A stretch of 64,000 bases of DNA from Desulfosudis oleivorans (GTDB lineage Bacteria; Desulfobacterota; Desulfobacteria; Desulfobacterales; SURF-7): the NCBI GenBank assembly GCA_020723325.1, contig DYJD01000001.1:186001-250000 (forward strand), read 5' to 3'. The notes under the pieces are model-generated. The model searched no databases. It saw only the letters and a program-made list of their open reading frames with translations, and was not told the origin of the DNA. The translations under genes were made by a program, and so were the position numbers. Below are positions 35,312-43,956 of this stretch, in pieces (position 1 is the stretch's first letter; every line of letters begins with the position of its first letter).

Positions 35312-35671
35312 CTAGTTGTTGTTCAATTGTTCCTGCAGCCAGGCTTTGACTTCACCTTCCACGGCGTACATTCCTTTGTTGTTTCCGATGGATTCCAGAA
35401 AACATTTTTCCAGGGCCGGCGGCATGTGGATGCGGGCCAGTTCCTGGGTATCCTCGGAGTTCCGCCGGATCAGATAGATCACCGGCCTTTCCTCCCAGGT
35501 ATTCACGGCAAAATAATAAGCCACATCGTTCTTGGACCGGATCACATAATTGCTGCGGGCCCAGTTGTTGCCCCATTCCAGATATAGGGTGACCGCTTCT
35601 TCCGGTGTCATTTCCCAGTTGATGTTGTTCAGCAGTTCCAGATTGCCGCGAATTTCCTTGATTCCGAGCAT
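35312..35671 (-). CDS. Hypothetical protein resembling the DVU0772 family
   Basis: 119 residues, soluble. Blocks such as LLNNINWEMTPEEAVTLYLEWGNNW, SKNDVAYYFAVNTWEERPVIYLIRR and FLESIGNNKGMYAVEGEVKAWL fit my recollection of the DVU0772 family conserved in sulfate reducers; function unknown. It starts with ATG after GGGAGGTAAT. It is divergent from the rubredoxin gene across a 430-base gap. Confidence 0.75.
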   Translation of the reverse strand: MLGIKEIRGNLELLNNINWEMTPEEAVTLYLEWGNNWARSNYVIRSKNDVAYYFAVNTWEERPVIYLIRRNSEDTQELARIHMPPALEKCFLESIGNNKGMYAVEGEVKAWLQEQLNNN

Positions 35672-36103
35672 ATTACCTCCCTTTTGGGTTCATATTGATT
35701 TCATCCTTATAGGCAGGTTCAGCAAAAAACGTGCAAGCAATTTATGCGCAAATCAAATTTCCGCCGGTTTTTTGCCAATGCGGCAAAAATATGCCTATAT
35801 TTCAAAAGGCTGCATCTTATCGGCCGGAGCTATGCCTTTGCATTTCAGGCCCGGGCGGTCTTGATTATAAAGGCTGGGGGCTCCTGGCCTGTCCTTGGAA
35901 ACAGATCTGTCTCAAAAGTGTGCATGATACAGACAGAATCACCCCCTTGCAGAAAAATCCTTTGTTTTTCTGAATGATTCAACTTTACTTTGCCCCCATT
36001 TTCTTTTAGATAATAAACCTCGACCAAATACATGCAGGCAATTGAATTATCCCAAACCACCGATTGCGATTCACCAACACAGCAGGAATGAAAGGAGGAA
36101 GGT
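35672..36103. other. 432-base intergenic region with a palindrome and a promoter
   Basis: A perfect dyad TTTTTGCC AATGC GGCAAAAA lies at 35769-35789, either an operator or a bidirectional hairpin. Near the right end TTTACT (35984-35989), 17 bases and TAGATA (36007-36012) form a plausible promoter for the rubredoxin operon, with start about 85 bases before the ATG. No gene was seen in this interval. Confidence 0.5.
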
Positions 36104-36262
36104 ATGGACCGATATGTATGTCAGATCTGCGGCTATGTGTATGATCCAGAAATAGGGGACCCGGACAATGGCGTTGACCCTGGCACGGCGTTTGCAGACT
36201 TGCCCGATGATTGGGAATGCCCGGTTTGCGGCGCATCCAAAGATGATTTTGAAAAGGAATGA
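36104..36262 (+). CDS. rub: Rubredoxin
   Basis: 52 residues; ribosome site AAAGGAGGAAGG. Two CxxC knuckles, [12 protein letters not shown] and [13 protein letters not shown], hold one Fe(Cys)4 centre. Glycine, aromatic and length features are canonical. Rubredoxin donates electrons to the flavodiiron protein encoded 106 bases downstream. Confidence 0.97.
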   Translation: MDRYVCQICGYVYDPEIGDPDNGVDPGTAFADLPDDWECPVCGASKDDFEKE

Positions 36263-36299
36263 GGACGGGCTGCATCGGAAGATAAGAGGCCTATTTCAG

Positions 36300-36337
36300 C
36301 ATTTTCTTTCCGCCCTTGCCGGGGCGGAAAGAAAATG
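36300..36337 (+). other. 16-bp perfect hairpin between rubredoxin and flavodiiron genes
   Basis: CATTTTCTTTCCGCCC (36300-36315), loop TTGCCG, exact complement GGGCGGAAAGAAAATG (36322-36337). There is no U-run after it, so a simple terminator is unlikely. It may be an mRNA stability or processing element that sets different levels for the two products. Confidence 0.7.
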
Positions 36338-36368
36338 AACCCTGGAAAACGAAGGACAAGGAAACAGC

Positions 36369-37568
36369 ATGAAACCGTTAGAGATTGCCAAAGGGATTTT
36401 TGATGTGGGGGTGACGGATTGGAACATCCGGGATTTTCATGGGTACTCAACCGACATGGGAACGAGCTACAATGCCTTTTTGATCCTGGATGACAAGATC
36501 ACCCTCATCGATACAGTAAAAAAGGAATTTGCCGATCAATTGCTGCACAATATTTCCCAGATTGTGGATCCGGCCAGGATCGATATGGTGATCAGCAACC
36601 ATACGGAAATGGATCATTCCGGGGCCCTGCCGCGGGTGATGCATAAAATCGGTGAAGACAAACCCTTGTACTGCTCCAAGATGGGTCAAAAAAATCTCTC
36701 CCTGCATTTCAGCCAGAAATGGAACTACCAGGCAGTTGAAAACGGCGAAACCTTACCCATCGGCAAGCGCACCTTGCAATTTCTGGAAACCCGCATGCTG
36801 CATTGGCCGGACAGTATGTTCACCTATCTTGCCGAGGACAAGATCCTGTTTTCCAGCGACGCCTTTGGCCAGCACTATGCCGGGCCGGAGAAATTCGATG
36901 ATCAGCTCGACGCCCAGATCATGCACCAGGCCAAAAAATATTATGCCAACATTCTTCTGCTCTATGCTGCCAAAACTCTCAAACTGCTGGAGAAGGTGAC
37001 CGAGCTTAAGCTTGAATTCAAGATGATCTGTCCGGACCACGGCATCCTTTGGCGCAAGGATCCCGCAAGGATCATTAAGGCCTATGCAGAATGGAGCGCC
37101 CAAAAGCCCGGCCGCAAGGCCGTGGTGATCTATGACACCATGTGGCAAAGCACGGAAAAAATGGCCGACGCTGTTGTGCAGGGCATCAAGGAGCAGGGTG
37201 TGGAAGTAAAACCCTTGCACCTGCGCAGGAACCACCGCAGCGACATCATGACCGAGGTCCTGGATGCCAAGGCCGTGGTGGTGGGGTCGCCCACCTTGAA
37301 CAACTGCCTTTTCCCCACCATCAGCGATTTCCTGACCTACATGAAGGGCTTGAAGCCCAGACATAAAATCGCCGCGGCCTTCGGTTCCTATGGCTGGAGC
37401 GGGGAGGCGGTGAAGATGATCAGCACGGAATTGGAAGCCATGGATTTCGCCCTGGTGGATCCGGGGGTCAGAATCCAGTATGTTCCGGATCAGGCCGGGA
37501 TCGATGCCTGCCTGGCCCTGGGCAGAAAGATCGGAGCCGCGGTGAGTGCTGCGGAAACCCCGGCATGA
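36369..37568 (+). CDS. FprA-family flavodiiron protein (rubredoxin:oxygen oxidoreductase)
   Basis: 399 residues. Metallo-beta-lactamase-like diiron domain with ligands NHTEMDHSG (HxExDH), MLHWPDSM, SSDAFGQH and CPDHGILW, then a C-terminal flavodoxin domain binding FMN (YDTMWQSTEKMADAVV, GSPTLNNC, GSYGWSGEAVK). It reduces O2 to water, and in some members NO to N2O, using rubredoxin electrons, protecting anaerobes. Preceded by rubredoxin and overlapping the ferredoxin gene by 4 bases. Confidence 0.96.
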   Translation: MKPLEIAKGIFDVGVTDWNIRDFHGYSTDMGTSYNAFLILDDKITLIDTVKKEFADQLLHNISQIVDPARIDMVISNHTEMDHSGALPRVMHKIGEDKPLYCSKMGQKNLSLHFSQKWNYQAVENGETLPIGKRTLQFLETRMLHWPDSMFTYLAEDKILFSSDAFGQHYAGPEKFDDQLDAQIMHQAKKYYANILLLYAAKTLKLLEKVTELKLEFKMICPDHGILWRKDPARIIKAYAEWSAQKPGRKAVVIYDTMWQSTEKMADAVVQGIKEQGVEVKPLHLRRNHRSDIMTEVLDAKAVVVGSPTLNNCLFPTISDFLTYMKGLKPRHKIAAAFGSYGWSGEAVKMISTELEAMDFALVDPGVRIQYVPDQAGIDACLALGRKIGAAVSAAETPA

Positions 37569-37759
37569 AAAAAAAAGTGCCGGTAGTGGAGCTGGACAAA
37601 TGCATTCTTTGCGGAGTGTGCGTGGAAGTCGCTCCGACGGTTTTCAGGGAAAACGATCTGGGGTATATACAGGTGGCCGATCTCACCGATTATCCGGAAG
37701 CAGAAGTGGACGAAGCTATCAAGAACTGCCCCAAGGACTGTATTTATTGGCAGGAGTGA
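37565..37759 (+). CDS. Small [4Fe-4S] ferredoxin
   Basis: 64 residues. CILCGVC near the N-terminus and NCPKDCI near the end give the four Cys ligands of a single cluster, as in Desulfovibrio ferredoxin I; an extra Cys is present in each motif region. Start overlaps the flavodiiron stop (ATGA). Probably an electron carrier in the same oxygen-scavenging set. Confidence 0.93.
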   Translation: MKKKVPVVELDKCILCGVCVEVAPTVFRENDLGYIQVADLTDYPEAEVDEAIKNCPKDCIYWQE

Positions 37760-37800
37760 TATCTTCATGGCCTTGGTTGTTGTTTCGGCCATAAATAATT

Positions 37801-37960
37801 AAACTCGAATATCGAAATCCGAAATTCGAAACAAATTCAAAATTTCAATGACCAAAACAAAAGCCGGTTGCTCAAGGGGCGAACCGTTTGCCGATGCTGT
37901 TTATTTGAATTTTGGTAATTCGAATTTGTTTCGTATTTCGCTATTCGGATTTCGGATTTA
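37801..37960. repeat. Dispersed inverted repeat, AATTCGAA-type, copy 2
   Basis: Arms AAACTCGAATATCGAAATCC then GAAATTCGAAACAAATTCAA, facing TTGAATTTTGGTAATTCGAA then TTTGTTTCGTATTTCGC. The loop is different from copy 1 (GCCGGTTGCTC...CGAACCG). The arms are conserved, the loop varies. Confidence 0.8.
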
Positions 37961-38051
37961 TTCTGAGTGGTAAAACGATGATCAAGACTTCTGTGTGCGC
38001 AAGCAGGGCCATGGTATTGGGGTGGGATCGATATCAGAGGCGCAATCGGCA

Positions 38052-38735
38052 ATGAGCGGCGCAGCCTTCAAGGGACAAGTGGCGGAAATTCTCAGGTCAA
38101 CGGATCTGGAAACCATGTTGGCGGCGGTTTTGCAGCTTCCCAGCCACAAAACCATCCGAGCTTTGCTTTCTCTTTTTTGCGATCCGGATGAATTCGTGAG
38201 ATGGCGGGCGATTTCCGCCATGGGCGCCGTGACGGCGGCCCTGGCCGAGCAGGACATGGAGGTGGCCAGGATCATCATGCGCCGGCTGCTGTGGTCCTTA
38301 AGCGATGAATCCGGCGGTATCGGCTGGGGGATTCCGGAAGCCATGGGCGAAATCATGGCCCGGCACCAGGGTTTGGCCCTGGAATACCATCACATGTTGA
38401 TTTCCTACATCCGGCCGGACGGCAATTATATTGAATACGACATGCTCCAGCGGGGCGTGCTGTGGGGTTTGGGCCGGCTAGCCCAGGCAAGGCCGAATTT
38501 GCTGAAAGCGGCGCTGCCAATGCTGGTTCCCTATTTTTCAGCCCGGGACCCGGTCTGCCGCGGGTTGGCCGGTTGGGCCGCTGGACTGATCAGTCCGGCG
38601 GGCAGCAGCCGTCTTTTGAAAGAACTAGCCAAGGATCAGACAAAAATGCAAATATATCTAGATGGAAATTTGATCTGCCGCAGCATTGCCCAACTCACAA
38701 CCCTGCCGGCTGGTTTACCGGAGCGGCAAGCATGA
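38052..38735 (+). CDS. HEAT-repeat protein resembling the DVU0298 family
   Basis: 227 residues from the ATG at 38052; a GTG at 37995 would add 19 weakly conserved residues. HEAT-like helices are visible (FCDPDEFVRWRAISAMGAVTAALA, LLWSLSDESGGIGWGIPEAMGEIMA, LQRGVLWGLGRLAQARPNLL), matching a Desulfovibrio family I know as DVU0298-like. It overlaps the oxidase membrane subunit by 4 bases (ATGA), so may be an assembly or scaffold factor for it. Confidence 0.75.
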   Translation: MSGAAFKGQVAEILRSTDLETMLAAVLQLPSHKTIRALLSLFCDPDEFVRWRAISAMGAVTAALAEQDMEVARIIMRRLLWSLSDESGGIGWGIPEAMGEIMARHQGLALEYHHMLISYIRPDGNYIEYDMLQRGVLWGLGRLAQARPNLLKAALPMLVPYFSARDPVCRGLAGWAAGLISPAGSSRLLKELAKDQTKMQIYLDGNLICRSIAQLTTLPAGLPERQA

Positions 38736-39829
38736 ATCCGGCCGACTTGATCCCGGCCGTCCAACCCCTTCCGGTTCATTGGGGCTGGCTTTGGTTTTTA
38801 CAGCTTTTGACTTTTTTCCTGCATTTGGTGTGTATGAACATCATGCTGGGCACCAGCCTGACAGCCTGGTTTGCTGCCGTCTTGAGCCACCGTGCGCCTG
38901 CCTCTTCAGAAGATGACCCCGGCAAAGATGGCTACCGAAAATTACCTTTTGCAATGGCTTTTACCATCAACAGCGGAGTGGCGCCCTTGTTGTTTTTACA
39001 GGTTTTGTACGGCCAATTGATTTATACCAGTTCCATCCTTATGGCGGTGTATTGGCTGGCCGTGATCGGCTTTCTGATCATGGCGTATTATGGCGCCTAT
39101 TTGATGAAGTATCGCTATGAACGCACAGCCGGCCTCAGGCCGGTAGTGGGCGGCTTGATCGCCTTGCCGCTGCTCTGGACGGCCTTTGTCTTCACCAACA
39201 ACATGACCCTGATGCAGAATCCCGGGGCCTGGCGCGCCTATTTTGATAATGACGCGGGCACCATGCTCAACTGGGCTGATCCGGTTCTGTTGCCGCGTTT
39301 TCTGCATTTTGTGATCGCTTCCCTGGCCCTGGCCGGTTTGTACCGGGCCGTGACCTGGACTGTGGGGCCAAGGCAAAGGGCTTCCAGGGCGGCCTGGCAC
39401 CGGCAACAGGGGTTGCGCTGGTATATTTGGGCCAGCAGCATTCAGATGGGGGTAGGGGTCTGGTTTTTAATCCGCCTGCCTGAACCGGTGCGCCGCTTGG
39501 CCCTGGGCAGTGATTTTTATTGCACAGGTTTGCTCCTTTCAGGTCTGGGCTTGGGGCTTGCCGGAATCGTCCTGGCCTTGCGGCAGAAACTTTGGCCCAC
39601 TGTGGCTGCTACCCTTTCAGCCGTGCTGGCCATGGCAGTCTTGCGGGATCTGATCCGGCAGGCCTATCTGGCACCGTATTTCAAGATATCTGAAATTCCG
39701 GTTCAGGCCCACTACGGCCCCATGATTTTTTTTATGCTAGTTCTTCTGGGGGGAATTGCCTTGATTATTTGTATGCTGCGCCGGGCAGGTGGGGCGGTTG
39801 GGGGCGGAAATGCCAGCTTTAATGGTTAG
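38732..39829 (+). CDS. Polytopic membrane subunit of a bd-like oxidase
   Basis: 365 residues from the ATG at 38732, overlapping the HEAT gene by 4 bases. About nine hydrophobic helices. The first carries HWGWLWFLQLLTFFLHLVCMNIMLGT, with two His that could ligate haem b; later helices include LPRFLHFVIASLALAGL with another His. It resembles CydA-type helices more than CydB. It sits 12 bases before the CydA-cytochrome c fusion, so the two probably make one membrane complex. Function is inferred from the partner. Confidence 0.75.
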   Translation: MNPADLIPAVQPLPVHWGWLWFLQLLTFFLHLVCMNIMLGTSLTAWFAAVLSHRAPASSEDDPGKDGYRKLPFAMAFTINSGVAPLLFLQVLYGQLIYTSSILMAVYWLAVIGFLIMAYYGAYLMKYRYERTAGLRPVVGGLIALPLLWTAFVFTNNMTLMQNPGAWRAYFDNDAGTMLNWADPVLLPRFLHFVIASLALAGLYRAVTWTVGPRQRASRAAWHRQQGLRWYIWASSIQMGVGVWFLIRLPEPVRRLALGSDFYCTGLLLSGLGLGLAGIVLALRQKLWPTVAATLSAVLAMAVLRDLIRQAYLAPYFKISEIPVQAHYGPMIFFMLVLLGGIALIICMLRRAGGAVGGGNASFNG

Positions 39830-39841
39830 GGGGATGCCGAC

Positions 39842-42505
39842 TTGCTGATTCAATATCCGGTATGGGACCTCTCGGCCTGGGGCGGCGGCCTGCTCATTGC
39901 CTTGATCGCCACTGTCCATGTTTACGTGGCTCATTTTGCGGTTGGCGGCGGTTTTTTTCTCGTGTGGACCGAACGCAAGGCCTTGTGTGAAAATTCAACG
40001 GCCCTGCTGGTCTATGTCAAGGCCCACACCCGTTTTTTCCTGCTGCTCACCATGGTGTTCGGGGCCTTGACCGGGGTGGCCATCTGGTTCACCATCGGCC
40101 TGCTGAATCCTGGGGCCACTGCCGAACTGATCCGTCTTTTTGTATTTGCCTTTGCCGTTGAATGGGTCTTTTTTTTGTGCGAGATCATCGCCCTGTTCAT
40201 CTATCATTACACCTTTGACACCATGGAATCCGGTCGGCACATGCAGATCGGCTGGATTTACGCGGCTTCCGCTTTTTTATCCCTTTTCATCATCAACGGC
40301 ATTATCGCTTTTATGCTCACTCCCGGCAAATGGCCGGCCTCCGGGAATTGGCTGCATGCCTTTTTCAATCCAACCTTTGTGCCCGCGCTTTTTTTCCGTT
40401 TTTCCATGGCTCTGATCCTGGCCGGCATCTTCGGCCTGATCACCGCCGTGTGCATGCAGGACAAGGCTTTGCAGGCTACCCTGTGGCGCTATTGCGCCAA
40501 ATGGATGCTGTATCCGTTTTTGCTTTTGGTTGCGGCCACCATTGCCTATGCCAAATTTCTTCCTGGGCCCCAGACAGCCATGATCTGGGAGCGTTCGCCG
40601 GAAATCCGGCCTTTTTTGAAGATTTTCGCCGTAACCGGCGGGAGCGTTTTCATCATGGGCTGCCTGATGTTGGGCATGGGCTGCCGGCCGCTTGTAAAAA
40701 AACTCACGGCCCTGGTCCTGATCCTTTTGGGATTTGGTTTTCTGGGGGCTTTTGAATGGATCCGGGAAGCCGGCCGCCGGCCCTATATTCTCTATGGGCT
40801 CATGTACTCGAATTCCGTAAAGGTGCGGGACCTGGAGAAGATCGCCGAGCAGGGCATCCTGGCCTCGGTGCGCTGGATAAAATCCCGGCGGATCGAACCT
40901 GATAATCAGATGGAAGCCGGCCGCGAGCTTTTCAAGTTTATGTGTTCCGGCTGCCATTCCATCGGCGGACCCATGCATGATATCAGGCCCCTGACCCGCA
41001 AATTTTCCGTGGCAGCCATGCAGGTGATGCTGGAAGGCCTGGGCAAGGTCAACAATTACATGCCGCTATTTCCTGGAACCAGGGCGGAAAAAGAAGCCCT
41101 TTCCATCTACATTGTGAAGGAATTGAATCAAACCCACTCCCCGGTGGAAAAGCCGGTTGAACAGCCCGGCCCCCGGGCTTTTGAACAGCCGGGTTTTGAT
41201 CCGCAAAAGGATGAATATGTTCTCTTGGCCTGGTGCGATCAGGGCCTGTATTTTCTCTCTGATAATGATCGCTATTTCAGTTTGTCCCCGCCGGGGGTGG
41301 ATCTGAATGCCCAGTTGATCCGGCGGGGGGAATCACCGGCGATCATAAGCCACGGGGTTGAAATCACCTATGCCCTGGAGCCGGGGTTTGAAGCGCCGGC
41401 CCGGCAATCGGAGTACTGGCGTCATGCCCAGGCCTTGACCGGCAAAACCCTGCCCCTGAATCAGGGCCTGTCCGGCAAAGGGCTCCAAGACCGAATGGAA
41501 CCGGCCGGGGAGGGCCAGGCCTTCATCGCCCAGGGGATTCCGGTGGTTCCCTATACTAGCTCAGGGGAATTTCATCCCTATCCCTTGGCCCTGGTGACGG
41601 CCAGGGAACGCGATTCCGGGCGCCTGCTGGCCGCCACCCGCTGCGTCCTGCCGGTTTCAACGGAAATGGGCTGCCGCCATTGCCATGGCGGACCATGGCG
41701 CGTCGCTGACACCACGGGTATCTCAGACCGGACAGCCGAGGATATCCTTACGGTCCATGACCGTATCCAAGGCACTAGGCTGTTGGATGAGGCGCGCAAG
41801 GGCCGTCCGCGCTCCTGCAGCGAATGTCATGCTTCCAAGGGGGATGCCAGCGGCCGCGCTCCATCCGGCACCCTCAATCTTTCCGCTGCCATGCACGGTT
41901 TGCATGCCAATTATCTCACCGGCCGGAAAGGGGAGGCTTGTCTGCTCTGCCATCCGGATGCACCGGATGGATTCACCAGGGGCGCCCGGGATATTCACCA
42001 TAAAATAGGCCTGGATTGTACCAATTGCCACGGGCAATTGGAAGATCACGCCATCGGCCTGCTGGTGAACGAACTCAATGCCGGAAAAAAAGGCGCTGAA
42101 ATCCTCATGAAACACTTGACGCCGAAAATGACAGACGATATCAATAAGATATCAGCCCGAAAACCGTGGCTGAACCAGCCGGACTGTCTGAGCTGCCATC
42201 GGGAATTTCAACCGCCGGATTCGGATCAGGTGGAGCTCAACCAATGGTCTGCCGGCAGGGCGCACTTGTTTCAACAGCGCACAGATGAAGTCGGCCTGCG
42301 CTGTCCGGCCTGCCACGGGAGCCCCCATGGGTTGTATCCGGCCGACAATATTTTCGGGTTGAACCGGGACAATGTTCAATCCGTCCAGTACCAGGGGCAA
42401 CCATATCCCCTGGGTGCTGACCGGAACTGTAAAGTGTGCCACACCATGGACATGCCGGCGGAAATTCATCATCCGAACATGCTGGGTATGTTTCGTAATC
42501 GCTGA
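39842..42505 (+). CDS. CydA-like membrane domain fused to octahaem cytochrome c
   Basis: 887 residues. Residues 1-320 hold about eight helices of the cytochrome bd subunit I family (VHVYVAHFAVGGGFFLVWTER with two His; FAFAVEWVFFLCEIIALF with two membrane Glu as in CydA). A cytochrome c domain follows with CSGCH at 368-372. Residues ~560-887 carry seven further CxxCH sites: CRHCH, CSECH, CLLCH, CTNCH, CLSCH, CPACH, CKVCH. The protein therefore has eight c-type haems and probably b/d haems, with the haem tail on the periplasmic face. It could take electrons from periplasmic donors or link quinol to a periplasmic redox pool. Bd relatives with fused haem c (OR-C type) are known; the seven-haem tail is the uncommon part. 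Confidence 0.85.
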   Translation: MLIQYPVWDLSAWGGGLLIALIATVHVYVAHFAVGGGFFLVWTERKALCENSTALLVYVKAHTRFFLLLTMVFGALTGVAIWFTIGLLNPGATAELIRLFVFAFAVEWVFFLCEIIALFIYHYTFDTMESGRHMQIGWIYAASAFLSLFIINGIIAFMLTPGKWPASGNWLHAFFNPTFVPALFFRFSMALILAGIFGLITAVCMQDKALQATLWRYCAKWMLYPFLLLVAATIAYAKFLPGPQTAMIWERSPEIRPFLKIFAVTGGSVFIMGCLMLGMGCRPLVKKLTALVLILLGFGFLGAFEWIREAGRRPYILYGLMYSNSVKVRDLEKIAEQGILASVRWIKSRRIEPDNQMEAGRELFKFMCSGCHSIGGPMHDIRPLTRKFSVAAMQVMLEGLGKVNNYMPLFPGTRAEKEALSIYIVKELNQTHSPVEKPVEQPGPRAFEQPGFDPQKDEYVLLAWCDQGLYFLSDNDRYFSLSPPGVDLNAQLIRRGESPAIISHGVEITYALEPGFEAPARQSEYWRHAQALTGKTLPLNQGLSGKGLQDRMEPAGEGQAFIAQGIPVVPYTSSGEFHPYPLALVTARERDSGRLLAATRCVLPVSTEMGCRHCHGGPWRVADTTGISDRTAEDILTVHDRIQGTRLLDEARKGRPRSCSECHASKGDASGRAPSGTLNLSAAMHGLHANYLTGRKGEACLLCHPDAPDGFTRGARDIHHKIGLDCTNCHGQLEDHAIGLLVNELNAGKKGAEILMKHLTPKMTDDINKISARKPWLNQPDCLSCHREFQPPDSDQVELNQWSAGRAHLFQQRTDEVGLRCPACHGSPHGLYPADNIFGLNRDNVQSVQYQGQPYPLGADRNCKVCHTMDMPAEIHHPNMLGMFRNR

Positions 42506-42559
42506 GCCTGATTTGGAAATGAAAAAACTGAATCTTGAAGGACTTGGGATCGCCAACGG

Positions 42560-43111
42560 ATGCAACCGACCAATTTTGATAAAGACCCATATACCATCCA
42601 TGGACAGCGGCGGCGCTACCAGCGCTATCAAATCAAAGGCTGCGCCCGCATCGTTTTTTTTCATTCAAGGGTGGTCAAATGGGCCGCCCCGAAAATCGTT
42701 CGCCTTGGGCCTTTGGTGGACATCGGTTTGGGCGGTCTGGCAGTGGAATACCTTGATACCCAATTGCGCTCCGGAGATTTCAGGGAGCTGGCCATTGAAC
42801 TGCCTTACAACGGCTCCCACCTATACCGCTTTCCGTTTCGCCAGGTGGTGGATTATACCATTGCCCAGATGAATGTAACCCAGCAGATCCGCAGGCGTTG
42901 CATGCAATTTTACGACCTGAACCAGCACCAGGTCTTCCGCTTGCAGAAATTCATTGATCTTCACACCTGCGGCCCGCTCATGGACCGGCGCAGCGGCAAG
43001 GACCGCCGCTATCCCTGTCGCCAAGACGACCCCTTTATTTCCCTGCCCGGCTGGCAAAACGACAAGGGTCGGCGCCGAAAAAAGGATCGCAGGATTATAT
43101 TCGCCGGTTGA
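42560..43111 (+). CDS. PilZ-domain protein with basic tail
   Basis: 183 residues. PilZ signature RRRYQRYQI (RxxxR), then DIGLGGLAVE, where the usual Ser of DxSxxG is Gly; c-di-GMP binding may be weakened. The C-terminus is basic and repetitive (MDRRSGKDRRYPC, GRRRKKDRR), sharing the RSGxDRR motif with the tiny protein at 14997. First of three consecutive PilZ-type genes, 55 bases after the oxidase. Confidence 0.82.
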   Translation: MQPTNFDKDPYTIHGQRRRYQRYQIKGCARIVFFHSRVVKWAAPKIVRLGPLVDIGLGGLAVEYLDTQLRSGDFRELAIELPYNGSHLYRFPFRQVVDYTIAQMNVTQQIRRRCMQFYDLNQHQVFRLQKFIDLHTCGPLMDRRSGKDRRYPCRQDDPFISLPGWQNDKGRRRKKDRRIIFAG

Positions 43112-43135
43112 TGATACGACCTGGAAAAGGTAGTC

Positions 43136-43390
43136 ATGGATAAAAGCCCCATGGTCTTTGCCCGTGCCGATTCCTTCGAATACCACAACGGCTGGGCCTT
43201 GGATTGCAGCCCCCAGGGCATGTGCTTTGAATCCCATATTCCACTATGCCCTGGTGACCGTATTGTCATTAAGATGGTCAATTATTGTATGATCATGGCA
43301 GCACAGGTGGAAACCTGCCGGCAAACAGCCAACACTCCCCGGGCTTGTTTCATGATCCAGGTGCGCTATGATGAACATATTTTCGCCTGA
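43136..43390 (+). CDS. Partial PilZ-like protein
   Basis: 84 residues; GGAAAAGG before the ATG. It has the second PilZ motif (LDCSPQGMCFES, DxSxxG) and a C-terminal beta-strand, but no RxxxR arm, so it may be a truncated duplicate or a partner for the neighbours. A terminator follows 28 bases after the stop. Confidence 0.65.
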   Translation: MDKSPMVFARADSFEYHNGWALDCSPQGMCFESHIPLCPGDRIVIKMVNYCMIMAAQVETCRQTANTPRACFMIQVRYDEHIFA

Positions 43391-43417
43391 AACGACCGCA
43401 TTTTTGTAGTCGATTAT

Positions 43418-43444
43418 CAACACCAGATATGGTGTTGTTTTTTT
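43418..43444 (+). terminator. Strong Rho-independent terminator
   Basis: Stem CAACACCA / TGGTGTTG (43418-43425 with 43430-43437), loop GATA, then seven T. It ends the unit that includes the first two PilZ genes. Confidence 0.9.
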
Positions 43445-43445
43445 C

Positions 43446-43474
43446 TTGACACACTACCATACCTGATTTATGGT
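43446..43474 (+). promoter_or_regulatory. Sigma-70 promoter of the third PilZ gene
   Basis: TTGACA at 43446-43451, 17 bases, TATGGT at 43469-43474, directly after the terminator. A start near 43481 leaves a 24-base leader to the ATG at 43505. Confidence 0.7.
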
Positions 43475-43504
43475 TCCGTACACTCATTGGTATGACTTTG
43501 GAAT

Positions 43505-43939
43505 ATGGTTGCTGTTCCGAAGGGCGATGGTTGTCGGCAAAACAGGATTCATCAGAAGGCATGGGGTGCGGTAGTGATGTATGAAGATGGAATCAGACTC
43601 AAGCCGAAAACCGGATTGAGTCCGCATGCGGAACAGCGGGTCTATGCTCGCAGGGCGCATTCAGCCCCCATTTTATACGAATTTTACAATACCAATAATT
43701 TCTATCAAGCCGTTATGAGAAACCACAGCATGGGGGGGATGTGTTTTGAAGCTGAATTCGCCCTTCCCAAGGGTGTTGAAATTTATATCAAGATCAAAAA
43801 TCATCAACCCGAATCCAATGGGCCGGAAGCACGCAAGGGCTATCGGGCCGAAGTACGCTGGTGCCGCAGAAAAATCGGCAGCAATCCCCCCAGTTATGAA
43901 GTGGGGGTCAATTATTTCGAACCGGTGCTTTTCGAGTAA
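43505..43939 (+). CDS. PilZ-domain c-di-GMP effector
   Basis: 144 residues. Both PilZ motifs are intact: RVYARR (RxxxR) and NHSMGGMCFEA (NxSxxG). The start could instead be the ATG at 43577 (120 residues), as the first 24 residues are poorly structured. A stand-alone PilZ adaptor has its own promoter and terminator boundary. The gene converges with the CoA-transferase fusion. Confidence 0.82.
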   Translation: MVAVPKGDGCRQNRIHQKAWGAVVMYEDGIRLKPKTGLSPHAEQRVYARRAHSAPILYEFYNTNNFYQAVMRNHSMGGMCFEAEFALPKGVEIYIKIKNHQPESNGPEARKGYRAEVRWCRRKIGSNPPSYEVGVNYFEPVLFE

Positions 43940-43956
43940 GGAAAATTCAGCAGCCG

